Positions 27,612 to 36,350 of a DNA stretch of 64,000 bases are shown here, piece after piece. Made by a program: the position numbers and the translations under genes. Under the pieces are notes generated by a model that saw only the letters and a program-made list of their open reading frames with translations, did not search any database and was not told the origin of the DNA. How positions within the stretch are numbered: position 1 is the stretch's first letter; every line of letters begins with the position of its first letter. Origin of the DNA: Salinisphaera japonica YTM-1 (GTDB lineage: Bacteria > Pseudomonadota > Gammaproteobacteria > Nevskiales > Salinisphaeraceae); the NCBI RefSeq assembly GCF_003788585.1, contig NZ_AYKG01000005.1, forward strand, positions 17,140 through 81,139. Direction: 5' to 3'.

Positions 27612-28895
27612 TCACGCCGTGCGACGGCTGCCGCCAGAGGTGAACTCTGGATAGGCTTCCATGCCGATCTCCGATAGATCGGTGCCCTCGGCCTCGGCCT
27701 GTTCCGAGACGCGGATACCGAAGGTGAACTTGATGATCGCCCAGACCACAAGGCTGGCCCCGAAGACCCAGGCAAAGATGGTCGCGGCCCCGACGATCTG
27801 ACCCAGGAAAGTCACGTCGCCGTTGGTGACCGGCACGAGCAGCAGGCCCAGCAGGCCGCAGGCCCCGTGCACCGAGATCGCGCCGACCGGGTCATCGATC
27901 TTGATCTTGTCGAAGAACAGGATCGAGAACACCACCAGAATGCCGCCGGCGGCGCCGAACAGGGTCGCCACGAGCGGGGTGGGCGTGGACGGCTCTGCCG
28001 TGATGACCACCAGACCGGCCAGCGCGCCGTTAAGCGCCATGGTGAAATCGCCCTTGCCGAAAACAGCACGGGCAACCAGCAGCGCGGCAACGAGGCCGCC
28101 GGCGGCCGCGGTGTTGGTGTTGAGAAACACCATGGCTACGGAGTTGGCGCTGGTGATATCGCCCAGCTTCAATACCGAGCCACCGTTGAAACCGAACCAG
28201 CCGAGCCAGAGGATGAGCGTGCCCAGGCCAGCCAGCGGCAGATTGGCACCGGGGATGGCGCCGACCCGGCCATCGGCGCGGTACTTGCCTTTACGCGGGC
28301 CCAGCAGCAGCACGCCGGCCAGTGCCGCCGAGGCGCCGGCCATATGCACGATGCCCGAGCCTGCGAAATCCGAAAAACCCAGATCCCCCAGGTTGAAAAG
28401 ACCGAACACGGCATCGCCGTTCCAGGTCCAGCTGCCTTCCAGCGGATAGATGAAGCCGGTCATCACCACGGCGAAGGCCAGAAACGCCCATAGCTTCATA
28501 CGCTCGGCCACGGCACCGGAGACCACCGACATGGCCGTGGCCACAAAGACCACTTGAAAGAAGAAATCGGCCGCGCCGGCATAGACCGAGCCGCCGTCGA
28601 AGCCGTTCTCGGCCGACGCCGAGAGCGCATCGTTAACCAGGGTGCTGCCGCCGGCAATGCCGTCGAGGAACAACCCGCCGTCGTACATGATCATGTAGCC
28701 ACAGACCATGTACATGATGCAGGCGATAGCAAAGAGCGCGACGTTCTTGGTCAGGATCTCGGTGGTGTTCTTTGAGCGCACCAGGCCGGCTTCGAGCATG
28801 GAAAAGCCCGCGGCCATCCACATGACGAGCGCGCCGCAGATCAGGAAATAAAAGGTATCGATTGCGTACTGCAGCTGGAATATCTGGTTTTCCAT
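27612..28895 (-). CDS. amt: ammonium transporter, no signal peptide
   Basis: 427 residues. The N-terminus goes directly into helix 1 (IDTFYFLICGALVMWMAAGF) without the cleavable leader seen in the neighbouring paralogue. It has the Amt helix motif MLEAGLVRSKNT, the DFAGSGIVHMAG pore segment with the first His and VHGACGLLGLLL with the second. It transports ammonium under GlnK control. It follows glnK (28938) by 42 bp, forming the classic glnK-amtB operon with the sigma-54 promoter at 29362. It ends before a strong terminator. Confidence 0.94.
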   Translation of the reverse strand: MENQIFQLQYAIDTFYFLICGALVMWMAAGFSMLEAGLVRSKNTTEILTKNVALFAIACIMYMVCGYMIMYDGGLFLDGIAGGSTLVNDALSASAENGFDGGSVYAGAADFFFQVVFVATAMSVVSGAVAERMKLWAFLAFAVVMTGFIYPLEGSWTWNGDAVFGLFNLGDLGFSDFAGSGIVHMAGASAALAGVLLLGPRKGKYRADGRVGAIPGANLPLAGLGTLILWLGWFGFNGGSVLKLGDITSANSVAMVFLNTNTAAAGGLVAALLVARAVFGKGDFTMALNGALAGLVVITAEPSTPTPLVATLFGAAGGILVVFSILFFDKIKIDDPVGAISVHGACGLLGLLLVPVTNGDVTFLGQIVGAATIFAWVFGASLVVWAIIKFTFGIRVSEQAEAEGTDLSEIGMEAYPEFTSGGSRRTA

Positions 28896-28937
28896 AGTGT
28901 TATGTCCCCCTCGCTTTGATGGGTGATGGGCCGGTGC

Positions 28938-29288
<351 letters not shown>

Positions 29289-29361
29289 CTAATACCCGTG
29301 AAGCCGGCCGCTGCGCGCACAAGCGAGCACGCAGCGGCCACGGCGTGGCTGGGCAATGCCC

Positions 29362-29377
29362 TGCACTCACCGTGCCA
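29362..29377 (-). promoter_or_regulatory. sigma-54 promoter of glnK-amtB
   Basis: Read leftward: TGGCAC-GGTGA-GTGCA. Against the consensus TGGCAC-N5-TTGCA only the first T of the -12 box differs; the invariant GG and GC are 10 bp apart as required. Transcription would start near 29350, about 75 bp before the glnK ATG. I saw no clear NtrC site in the 90 bp beyond it. Confidence 0.8.
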
Positions 29378-29469
29378 ACTCTTGATCACAGCGCTGTTCC
29401 ACCACGTGCTTTGCCCGCTCGGGGCTTTGCGTGCAAGCTAGGCCCATCGTTTTTTGATGTCGTTTAACA

Positions 29470-29712
29470 ATGCGCTCGCTTGAAGATATGGCCGCTCGCC
29501 TGGCCAATGCTCTGCCGCCCCAGGTCGGGCCCATGCGCGAAGAACTCAAGGCCAACTTCAAGGCCGTGCTGCAATCCCAGCTGGCTGAGCTGGATCTGGT
29601 ACCGCGTGAAGAGTTCGAGGCCACCCGCGACAGCCTGGTGCACGCGCGGGCGCGTCTGGGCGAGCTCGAAGCCCGGCTCGACGCGCTCGAAGCCCCGAAA
29701 GAAAACGACTGA
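29470..29712 (+). CDS. ubiK: ubiquinone biosynthesis accessory factor
   Basis: 80 residues, typical of UbiK/YqiC. An amphipathic N-terminal segment (LEDMAARLANALPP) is followed by a coiled coil (LVHARARLGELEARLDALEA) that trimerises in the family. UbiK helps the aerobic UbiJ-containing ubiquinone assembly complex. Its place directly before comM and divergent from glnK is a conserved gammaproteobacterial arrangement. The stop is 3 bp before the comM start. Confidence 0.88.
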   Translation: MRSLEDMAARLANALPPQVGPMREELKANFKAVLQSQLAELDLVPREEFEATRDSLVHARARLGELEARLDALEAPKEND

Positions 29713-29715
29713 CCC

Positions 29716-31230
29716 GTGGCGCTGGCCACGGTTCACAGCCGCGCCCAGACCGGCCTGACGGCACCCGAGGTGGCCGTCGAGGTCGATCTGGCCGGCGGCC
29801 TGCCGGCGCTGGCGATCGTTGGCCTGCCCGAAACCGAGGTCAAGGAATCCAAAGACCGGGTCAGGGCGGCGATCGCCAACAGCGGCTACGACTTTCCCAT
29901 GCGACGGATCACGGTCAATCTGGCACCGGCGGATCTACCCAAGGAAGGTGGGCGCTTCGATCTGGCCATCGCCTTGGGGATTCTGGCGGCCTCGGGCCAG
30001 ATACCGGCCAAGGCGTTACAGGGCCATGAGTTCCTGGGTGAGCTGTCGTTATCGGGCGCGCTTCGCGGCGTGCGCGGGGCATTGCCGGCCAGCCTGGCTG
30101 CGGCGGATGCCGAGCGGTGTCTGGTCTTGCCTGATATCAACGCCGTCGAAGCCGGCCTGGCCGGGGAGAACATCACGCGCCTGGCTGGCCATCTGGCCGA
30201 TGTGGCCCAGTCGTTGGCCACGCCCGAGTCCGCGGTCTGGCAGACGCCGCCCGCCGTGGCCCCGTCCATGCCGGCTGCGGCAGGGCCGGACATGGCTGAT
30301 GTGCGTGGCCAGCCCCAGGCCCGGCGCGCCCTGGAGATCGCGGCCGCCGGCGGGCATTCGCTGCTCATGATCGGCCCACCCGGTGCCGGCAAGACCATGC
30401 TGGCCCAGCGTCTGCCGGGCCTGCTACCGGCCATGTCGCGCGATCACGCGCTGGAGGTCGCCGCGATCGCCTCGATCTCCGGGGCGGCCTTCAACGCCGA
30501 CACCTTCGGGCAGCGCCCGTTTCGGGCGCCGCATCACACGGCCTCGGGCGTGGCACTGGTGGGGGGCGGCTCCACGCCCAAGCCGGGCGAGATCACGCTG
30601 GCCCATCGCGGCGTGTTGTTTCTTGATGAGCTGCCCGAGTTTGATCGCAAGGTGCTGGAGGTGCTGCGCGAACCGCTCGAATCCGGGCATATCACGATCT
30701 CGCGGGCCGCGCGCCAGGCCGAGTTCCCGGCGGCCTTTCAATTCGTGGCGGCCATGAATCCCTGCCCCTGTGGCTACCAGGGCGATGCCTCGGGGCGCTG
30801 TCATTGCACGGCCGATCGTATCGCGCGTTATCGCGCGCGGATCTCGGGCCCGCTGCTGGATCGCATCGATATGCATCTGGCGGTAGCGCCCATTTCCAAA
30901 CAGATGCTGATGGCAACGGATCACGCCGCGGAAAGCACCATAGAGGTGCAGGCCCGCGTCACCACGGCGCATCAGCGCGCACAGGCGCGGGCCGGGCGCA
31001 CCAATGCCGCACTCTCGTCAGCAGAGATCGATACGCACTGTCGGCCGGAGCCGGCAGCGGCCACGCTCATCGAACGGGCGATCGACCAGCTGGGGCTTTC
31101 GGCGCGCGGTTATCACCGTATTCTGCGCGTGGCCCGTACGATCGCGGACCTGGACGGCCAGGCGACCATCGGATCGGCCCATGTCGCTGAAGCGATCGGG
31201 TATCGCAGCCTGGATCGCAGCGCGTACTGA
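29716..31230 (+). CDS. comM: YifB/ComM family Mg-chelatase-like AAA+ helicase
   Basis: 504 residues from GTG 29716, 3 bp after ubiK. A Lon-like S5-fold N-terminal domain (VEVDLAGGLPALAIVGLP) precedes the AAA+ core with Walker A GPPGAGKTMLAQRLPG near 217, Walker B FLDELPEF near 300 and the Zn-like cluster MNPCPCGYQGD. ComM drives bidirectional branch migration during natural transformation. The family is also annotated as magnesium chelatase subunit ChlI, which is misleading here. Confidence 0.93.
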   Translation: MALATVHSRAQTGLTAPEVAVEVDLAGGLPALAIVGLPETEVKESKDRVRAAIANSGYDFPMRRITVNLAPADLPKEGGRFDLAIALGILAASGQIPAKALQGHEFLGELSLSGALRGVRGALPASLAAADAERCLVLPDINAVEAGLAGENITRLAGHLADVAQSLATPESAVWQTPPAVAPSMPAAAGPDMADVRGQPQARRALEIAAAGGHSLLMIGPPGAGKTMLAQRLPGLLPAMSRDHALEVAAIASISGAAFNADTFGQRPFRAPHHTASGVALVGGGSTPKPGEITLAHRGVLFLDELPEFDRKVLEVLREPLESGHITISRAARQAEFPAAFQFVAAMNPCPCGYQGDASGRCHCTADRIARYRARISGPLLDRIDMHLAVAPISKQMLMATDHAAESTIEVQARVTTAHQRAQARAGRTNAALSSAEIDTHCRPEPAAATLIERAIDQLGLSARGYHRILRVARTIADLDGQATIGSAHVAEAIGYRSLDRSAY

Positions 31231-31252
31231 CCCCGGGTCGGGGCGTTATTTT
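31231..31252 (+). terminator. probable terminator of ubiK-comM
   Basis: CCCCG-GGT-CGGGG stem directly after the comM stop, followed by CGTTATTTT. The stem is short but GC-only and the T run is interrupted, so moderate confidence. Confidence 0.5.
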
Positions 31253-31423
31253 CAAGCCCGAGTTTCTGTAACGTATTGATTGGAATGCGTTATTTTGCCT
31301 TGCGCTGCAGCGCGCGATCTGCTTCTCCCAAGCTGGCACAGCTCTTGCCTTGACTGTTTCACCGTCGTCGACGGGGCGCCGGCCATGATCTGGCGTTTTC
31401 CATGAACAGTTCGGGGGAAATCT

Positions 31424-32242
31424 ATGTCCAGATTCATCAACACCACGGTTGCCTGTGCACTGGTCAGCAGCCTGGCCTGGTCGCCGATGGGCCTGGCCGA
31501 CGGGGAGATTGATCAAGCACTGTCCGGCGTGCCCGACGCCCTGAAAGGCGATATCAGCGCCAACGTGGCTTTCACGACCGATTATCGCTATCGCGGTATC
31601 TCGCAGTCCGGCAACGATTTCGCGGTGCAGGGCGGTTTTGACTACGCCATGAATTCCGGCCTGTATATCGGCACCTGGGCGTCGAACGTCAACAACTTCA
31701 ATCCCAGCCAGGTCGACGGCTCGAACGGCACGCAGGCCGAGGTCGACTTCTATGCCGGCTATGAATACGCCTTGAACGATAATATCTCGTTGGGCGTGCA
31801 GGCGCTGTACTACTACTATCCGGGGGCCAGCAAGGCCGGGCCGAAAGCCACCACGTTGGCGGCCTATACGGCCGGGCGCGAGCTGGATTTCTGGGAGTAC
31901 ACGCCCAGCTTCAACTGGACCACCGATACCGTGTCCGGCACGTTGAGCGTGTCCTATAGCAGCGATTTCTACGGTGAATCGGGCGATTCCTACTACTTCA
32001 ACGGCTCGACCTCGACCACGCTGACCGACTGGCTCACACTTGGCGCCCACGCCGGTTATCAGGAAGTCCAGCGCGAGATCTTCTGGTATCCGGACTATGT
32101 CGACTGGTCCATCTCGCTGGGTACGCACCAGCTCGGCCTGGACTGGCAGGTGGCCTACGTCGGCACTGATCTGGACCGCAACGAATGTGGCGGCAATATC
32201 TGCGACGACACTGTGGTGGGCACCATCAGCCGCTCGTTCTGA
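31424..32242 (+). CDS. TorF family putative outer-membrane porin
   Basis: 272 residues with signal peptide (TTVACALVSSLAWSPMGLA). The mature barrel starts with ISANVAFTTDYRYRGISQSG, the hallmark of the TIGR02001/TorF family, and ends in the aromatic terminus SRSF needed for BAM assembly. Many Tyr/Trp-rich alternating strands follow. In several proteobacteria this porin family neighbours glnK-amtB or urea genes, so a role in outer-membrane passage of small nitrogen compounds is plausible; here it is 2 kb from those genes. Preceded by a GGGGGAAA ribosome site and a 193-bp untranslated region. Confidence 0.85.
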   Translation: MSRFINTTVACALVSSLAWSPMGLADGEIDQALSGVPDALKGDISANVAFTTDYRYRGISQSGNDFAVQGGFDYAMNSGLYIGTWASNVNNFNPSQVDGSNGTQAEVDFYAGYEYALNDNISLGVQALYYYYPGASKAGPKATTLAAYTAGRELDFWEYTPSFNWTTDTVSGTLSVSYSSDFYGESGDSYYFNGSTSTTLTDWLTLGAHAGYQEVQREIFWYPDYVDWSISLGTHQLGLDWQVAYVGTDLDRNECGGNICDDTVVGTISRSF

Positions 32243-32248
32243 TCGTGG

Positions 32249-32289
32249 CCGTACCGGCCGGGCGTGTGATCGCGCAGGCACCGGTACGG
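32249..32289. other. hairpin between the porin and rep
   Basis: CCGTACCGG at 32249-32257 and CCGGTACGG at 32281-32289 are perfect 9-bp arms around a 23-bp loop, just after the porin stop. No T run. A possible -10 box TAGAAT (32304-32309) for rep follows. Confidence 0.4.
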
Positions 32290-32319
32290 GCTGTGCTGTG
32301 CTGATAGAATCGCGCTGCC

Positions 32320-34326
32320 ATGGCACAGCCCAAACTCAATCCCCAGCAGGATGCCGCCATGCGGTATCTCGATGGCCCGTTGCTCGTGCTGGCGGGTGCC
32401 GGCTCGGGCAAGACTGGTGTCATCACACGCAAGATCGCGCATCTGATCAAGCGCGGTTATGCCGCCCATCGCGTCATCGCGGTCACGTTCACCAACAAGG
32501 CTGCACGCGAGATGAAGCAGCGTGCCTCCAAGCTGGTCAACGCCCAGGACGCCAAGGCGCTGACCGTGTCGACGTTCCACAGTCTGGGGCTGTCGATGAT
32601 CCGCGAAGAGCACGAAACACTGGGCTACAAGTCGCGGTTTTCGATCTTCGATGCCGAAGACGTCGACAAGATGCTTTCCGATCTCGTGGGCCGGGATGGC
32701 GACCAGCGCAAGGAAACGCGCGCGGCCATCAGCGCCTGGAAATCCGCGCTTGTGGCCCCCGAGCAGGCCGTGGCCGAGGCCACCGGCAAGGATGTGCCCA
32801 TGGCCCGGGCCTATGCCGAATACCAGCGCCGGCTGAAGGCGTATAACGCCGTCGACTTCGACGATCTGCTCTCGGTGCCCGTGCAACTGCTGCGCGACGA
32901 CCCGGCGGCGCGGGAGCGCTGGCAGAATCGTTATCGCTACCTGCTGGTCGACGAATACCAGGACACCAACGCGGCCCAGTACGAGATGATGCGCCTGCTG
33001 GCCGGCGTGCGCGCGGCGTTCACCGTGGTGGGCGATGATGATCAGTCGATCTATGCCTGGCGCGGCGCGCGGCCTGGCAATATCGCCGATCTGTCGCGTG
33101 ATTTTCCGCACCTGAAGGTCATCAAGCTCGAGCAGAACTATCGCTCGGTGGGTAACGTGCTTTCGGCGGCCAACAAACTCATCGGCCAGTCCAGCCAGCG
33201 TGCTTATGAAAAAACGCTGTGGTCGGCCATGGGCGCGGGTGATCGCGTACGCGTGCTTTCCGGGCCGGACGAAGCCGGCGAAGCCGAGCGTGTGGCCACC
33301 GAAATATCCGCCCACAAACTACGCGCCGGCAACGCCTACGGCGACTATGCCGTGCTCTATCGGGGCAATTTCCAGTCGCGCTCGTTCGAAAAAGCGTTGC
33401 GTGAGCGCAACGTGCCGTACCGCGTCTCCGGCGGGCGCTCGTTCTTCGAGCGCAGCGAAATCCGTGATCTGGTCACCTATCTCAAGCTGCTGGTCAATCC
33501 CGACGATGACGCGGCGTTTTTGCGCATCATCAACCTGCCGCGTCGCGAGCTGGGCCCGGCCACGCTGGAAGCCCTGGCGCGCTATGCCGGCACCCGACAT
33601 ATCAGCCTGTTCGATGCCGCCCGCGGGGTGGGCCTGGCGGGGGGGGTCGGCGAGCGCCCGGGTCGTCGCCTGGCCGAGTTCGTGGACTGGGCCAAACAGC
33701 TGGCCATGGCCGGCGAATCCACGCCGCCGCGAGAACTGGTCAACCAGCTCATGGTCGATATCGATTATCGCGACTGGCTGCGTGACACGTCGGCCAATAC
33801 GCGGGCCGCCAAGAAACGTCTGGAAAACCTGGACGAATTCTTGTCCTGGCTGGGCCATATCGGCGAGGCCGATGATGGCACGCCCACCCCGCTGGCCGAT
33901 GTCGTGCGTCGCCTGTCGCTGCTGGATTTCGCCAACCAGTCGGAAAAAGACATCGAGAACCAGGTACACCTGCTCACACTTCACGCGGCCAAGGGCCTGG
34001 AGTTTGATCACGTCTACCTGGCCGGCATGGAAGAGGGTTTACTGCCACACCACGCCTGTCTCGACGACGAGCGCATCGAGGAAGAACGCCGCCTGCTTTA
34101 TGTCGGCATCACTCGGGCACGCAAGAGCCTGGCCCTGACCTATGCCCGCAAACGCCGCCGCGGCGGCGAAGAAAGCGACACCACGCCGAGCCGTTTTCTC
34201 GACGAACTACCGCGCGAGGAAATCGACTGGCCCGCCACTACAGGCCAACGCGACAAGGCCGCCGCGGCCAACGAAAACAAGGCCCAGGTCGCTGCCCTCA
34301 GGGCCATGCTCGGTACGGGCGAATGA
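32320..34326 (+). CDS. rep: ATP-dependent DNA helicase Rep
   Basis: 668 residues, length of Rep. SF1A motifs in order: LNPQQDAAM Q-motif, Walker A AGAGSGKTGVITRKIAH near 27, VTFTNKAAREMKQR, motif II VDEYQDTN near 215, DDDQSIYAWRGA, the TLHAAKGLEFDHVYLAGMEE segment and the C-terminal LLYVGITRARK. It unwinds DNA 3' to 5' and clears proteins ahead of the replisome. The C-terminus lacks a strong extension. It is convergent with the Abi gene, 7 bp away. Confidence 0.95.
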   Translation: MAQPKLNPQQDAAMRYLDGPLLVLAGAGSGKTGVITRKIAHLIKRGYAAHRVIAVTFTNKAAREMKQRASKLVNAQDAKALTVSTFHSLGLSMIREEHETLGYKSRFSIFDAEDVDKMLSDLVGRDGDQRKETRAAISAWKSALVAPEQAVAEATGKDVPMARAYAEYQRRLKAYNAVDFDDLLSVPVQLLRDDPAARERWQNRYRYLLVDEYQDTNAAQYEMMRLLAGVRAAFTVVGDDDQSIYAWRGARPGNIADLSRDFPHLKVIKLEQNYRSVGNVLSAANKLIGQSSQRAYEKTLWSAMGAGDRVRVLSGPDEAGEAERVATEISAHKLRAGNAYGDYAVLYRGNFQSRSFEKALRERNVPYRVSGGRSFFERSEIRDLVTYLKLLVNPDDDAAFLRIINLPRRELGPATLEALARYAGTRHISLFDAARGVGLAGGVGERPGRRLAEFVDWAKQLAMAGESTPPRELVNQLMVDIDYRDWLRDTSANTRAAKKRLENLDEFLSWLGHIGEADDGTPTPLADVVRRLSLLDFANQSEKDIENQVHLLTLHAAKGLEFDHVYLAGMEEGLLPHHACLDDERIEEERRLLYVGITRARKSLALTYARKRRRGGEESDTTPSRFLDELPREEIDWPATTGQRDKAAAANENKAQVAALRAMLGTGE

Positions 34327-34333
34327 TCGGCTT

Positions 34334-35244
34334 TTAGCTTGCCAGACGACGGCGCCAATCGGTCGGAAACCCCATGACGGTTGCATCGATCATCGTGTGT
34401 TCGTTGATGAGGCGTCTGATTTTCGTGATCCAGATTCGTTCGGTGTCAGCACCAATACGGCAAAGGAAGTAATCGAGCATCACTAGGGTGTTGAACAGCT
34501 TGGCAGGCGCTTGGATATGCAATGACTCAACGAGACGGGCGTCAGCCGCGGTCTTGGGTAGTACCGGCTTGATGGGAAATGTCTTATTCCAGAGCCGCGC
34601 GTGGTGCGCGCAGATGTTTCTTACTAACGTAATGTGATGGGTGAACGAGACGAGTATCTTCTCGTCCACGCCGAAGAGTGAGGCAATCTGCCGACGAAGC
34701 GATCGCTGCTTCAATGATGAAAAAAGCGATGACAAAGCGCCAAACGACATCACCTCACAGGCCATCCATACGGGTAGCTGACCCGGCGTATCGTAAGTTT
34801 GACGATAATGTTGAATGAACGGTTCGCTGCTGCGATCAATTTCGCTATGCAGTCGCTTAAGTAGCTTCGCATGCTTATCTGTCCGTACGAAACACGCCGG
34901 CTTTTCGTGGCCGAACGGGCCGTGCTCGTGGGCAACGTGGTAAGCAAACTGTGTTCGAAGTGCCACCTCGAATTGTTCGATAGCAGAAAATACGAGGCCG
35001 CGTAGCGCTCGGTCGAATTCGTGGTGCGCCAGCACCGTTTCAAAGCACGTTCCGGGCTCGAAATATGTGTGTGTGTATCGTCGGCGTAAAACGGAAACCA
35101 GTACGCCGTAAGCCGGTAATAATTCAGGCATGCAAGCGCGCGCGCAGCGCGTTCGCGGTCGATGAACTGCATGCCTCGCTCGCTCAGTCGCTCGATCTGC
35201 TGGTCGAAAGTGAGGGCGGTTTTAGAAAACGGCTGACGACACAT
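34334..35244 (-). pseudogene. Abi_2/AbiF-family HEPN protein, out of frame at a CA tract
   Basis: About 300 residues in two frames. The N-part (ATG 35244) shows the Abi_2 opening: KTALTFDQQIERLSERGMQF then ACLNYYRLTAYWFPF. The C-part has AIEQFEVALRTQFAYHVAHE, LPVWMACEVMSFGALSSLF and RNICAHHARLWNK, an Rx4H HEPN RNase motif. The frame breaks exactly at the ACACACACACA tract (35066-35076); loss of one CA unit, or gain of two, rejoins the frames. Family members abort phage infection, and AbiF-type proteins are linked to an upstream structured RNA. The base composition is visibly lower in GC than the neighbours, and it lies between rep and tRNA-Arg, suggesting transfer. It is either decayed or switched off by slippage. 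Confidence 0.8.
35066..35076. repeat. GT/CA dinucleotide tract at the frame break of the Abi gene
   Basis: TGTGTGTGTGT on the plus strand, 5.5 units. In the gene's direction the codons change phase across this tract: with 4.5 units the reading would run GAT-ACA-CAC-ACA-TAT-TTC and join both halves of the protein. Confidence 0.75.
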
Positions 35245-35272
35245 GTCCAGGTGAAACGCTGATTCCGGGCAC

Positions 35273-35317
35273 AAAAAACCCTCCGGGGTGCGCCGTTCTA
35301 ATGAGAGGCGTGGAGGG
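35273..35317 (-). terminator. terminator between the RNA and the Abi gene
   Basis: Read leftward, CCCTCC pairs with GGAGGG, with an inner helix ACGCC / GGCG, followed by six T residues (35278-35273). There is no protein gene upstream on this strand, so it must end a non-coding transcript or attenuate the Abi gene. Confidence 0.75.
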
Positions 35318-35400
35318 TATTGTTAGTTAGCAAAGTAGGCCAAAACCTGTGAGGCGTAAAGAGGTTGATAAGTGCCTCTACAACGGCCGGGGCGGCGGCA
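35273..35400 (-). ncRNA. probable structured RNA upstream of the Abi gene (abiF-motif candidate)
   Basis: About 130 bases between tRNA-Arg and the Abi start contain no open frame but several complementary segments. An AGAGGC element (35374-35379) can pair with GCCTCT (35304-35309) or with nearby CCTCTTTAC, and a terminator closes the 3' end 29 bp before the Abi ATG. A conserved structured RNA, the abiF motif, is known upstream of AbiF/Abi_2 genes and acts as an antitoxin RNA in that family. Gene order (RNA, terminator, toxin) fits a type III-like toxin-antitoxin system. The 5' end is a guess, and I have not matched it to a covariance model. Confidence 0.45.
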
Positions 35401-35515
35401 TCTACCCGACGGGTGAGCCGCTTGGCCGCAAATCATCCCGCCGACTAAGGCCAACGTATTCTCGTAATCTGGATGGACGATCCGAACCCGACCGCGTATC
35501 CTAACCGCCTGTAAA

Positions 35516-35592
35516 GCGCCCGTAGCTCAGCTGGATAGAGTGTCGGCCTCCGAAGCCGAAGGTCGCAGGTTCGAATCCTGCCGGGCGCACCA
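35516..35592 (+). tRNA. tRNA-Arg (anticodon CCG)
   Basis: 77 bases with full cloverleaf: acceptor GCGCCCG / CGGGCGC, D-arm GCTCAGCTGGATAGAGT, anticodon loop CTCCGAA giving anticodon CCG, T-arm GCAGGTTCGAATCCTGC, discriminator A and an encoded CCA. It reads CGG codons. A terminator follows after nine bases. Confidence 0.98.
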
Positions 35593-35601
35593 GATCAAAT
35601 G

Positions 35602-35626
35602 AAGCCCGCAAATTACGCGGGCTTTT
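35602..35626 (+). terminator. terminator of tRNA-Arg
   Basis: AAGCCCGC-AAATTAC-GCGGGCTT stem-loop followed by T residues, directly after the tRNA CCA end. Confidence 0.9.
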
Positions 35627-35646
35627 TCATGCCTAAAACAAAGCCA

Positions 35647-35681
35647 ATTCGAACCTGCGATACCAACAATTCAGGTTCGAC
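35647..35681. repeat. inverted partial copy of the tRNA T-arm
   Basis: ATTCGAACCTGCGA (35647-35660) is the exact reverse complement of the tRNA-Arg T-arm at 35563-35576. Its own partner CAGGTTCGA (35672-35680) folds it into a 9-bp stem. It may be the trace of an integrase site or a rearranged tRNA fragment. Confidence 0.5.
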
Positions 35682-35699
35682 GGCCGCGCAACGTGCAAG

Positions 35700-36350
35700 T
35701 CATTCGACGAGCGTGAGCCCTGTCACCGCTTGCAGCGCGTCGAAGGATACGCCGTCGAAACGCTCGATCACCTTGGCCGCGGCATTGTCGCGATCGATTT
35801 CGAACACGCCCAGATCGGTATAGACACGGCTGACACAGGCGGCGCCGGTCAGAGGCAGGTCGCAGGCTTCGACCAGTTTGGGCGTGCCATCTTTTGCCGT
35901 ATGTCGCATCAGGACATAGACGGTCTTGGCACCCACGGCCAGATCCATCGCGCCGCCGACGGCGGGCGGATACGTGGCGTCATGGGTGGCCCAGTTGGCC
36001 AGATCGCCGGTGGCCGAGACCTGGAACGCGCCGAGTACGGCCAGATCCAGATGGCCGCCGCGCATCATGGCAAACGATTCGGCGGTGTCGAAATAACAAC
36101 CGCCTTCGATCAACGTGACCGGATCCTTGGCCGCGTTGATCAGGTCGGGATCATGATCTTCGCCGGGTTCCGGCGAGCGGCCAACGCCCAGGATGCCGTT
36201 TTCGCTGTGATAGATGACCTGCCGGCCGGCCGGTACGTGGTTGGCCACGGTGACGGGCATTCCGATGCCAAGATTCACATAAGCGCCGTCGGTAATATCC
36301 GCGGCCAGGCGGGCGGCCATCTCGTGGGTCGTCAGGCGGGGCAGGCTCAT
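35700..36350 (-). CDS. 3-oxoacid CoA-transferase, subunit B
   Basis: 216 residues. A class I CoA-transferase beta subunit: GAYVNLGIGMPVTVANHV, the catalytic Glu in HSENGILGVG near 50, MMRGGHLDLAVLGAFQVS, and LTGAACVSRVYTDLGVFEI. It closely resembles PcaJ (3-oxoadipate) and ScoB/AtoA (acetoacetate) enzymes. No other pca genes are present, so the oxoacid is undecided. Its start overlaps the subunit A stop by four bases, so the two are translated together. Confidence 0.9.
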   Translation of the reverse strand: MSLPRLTTHEMAARLAADITDGAYVNLGIGMPVTVANHVPAGRQVIYHSENGILGVGRSPEPGEDHDPDLINAAKDPVTLIEGGCYFDTAESFAMMRGGHLDLAVLGAFQVSATGDLANWATHDATYPPAVGGAMDLAVGAKTVYVLMRHTAKDGTPKLVEACDLPLTGAACVSRVYTDLGVFEIDRDNAAAKVIERFDGVSFDALQAVTGLTLVE

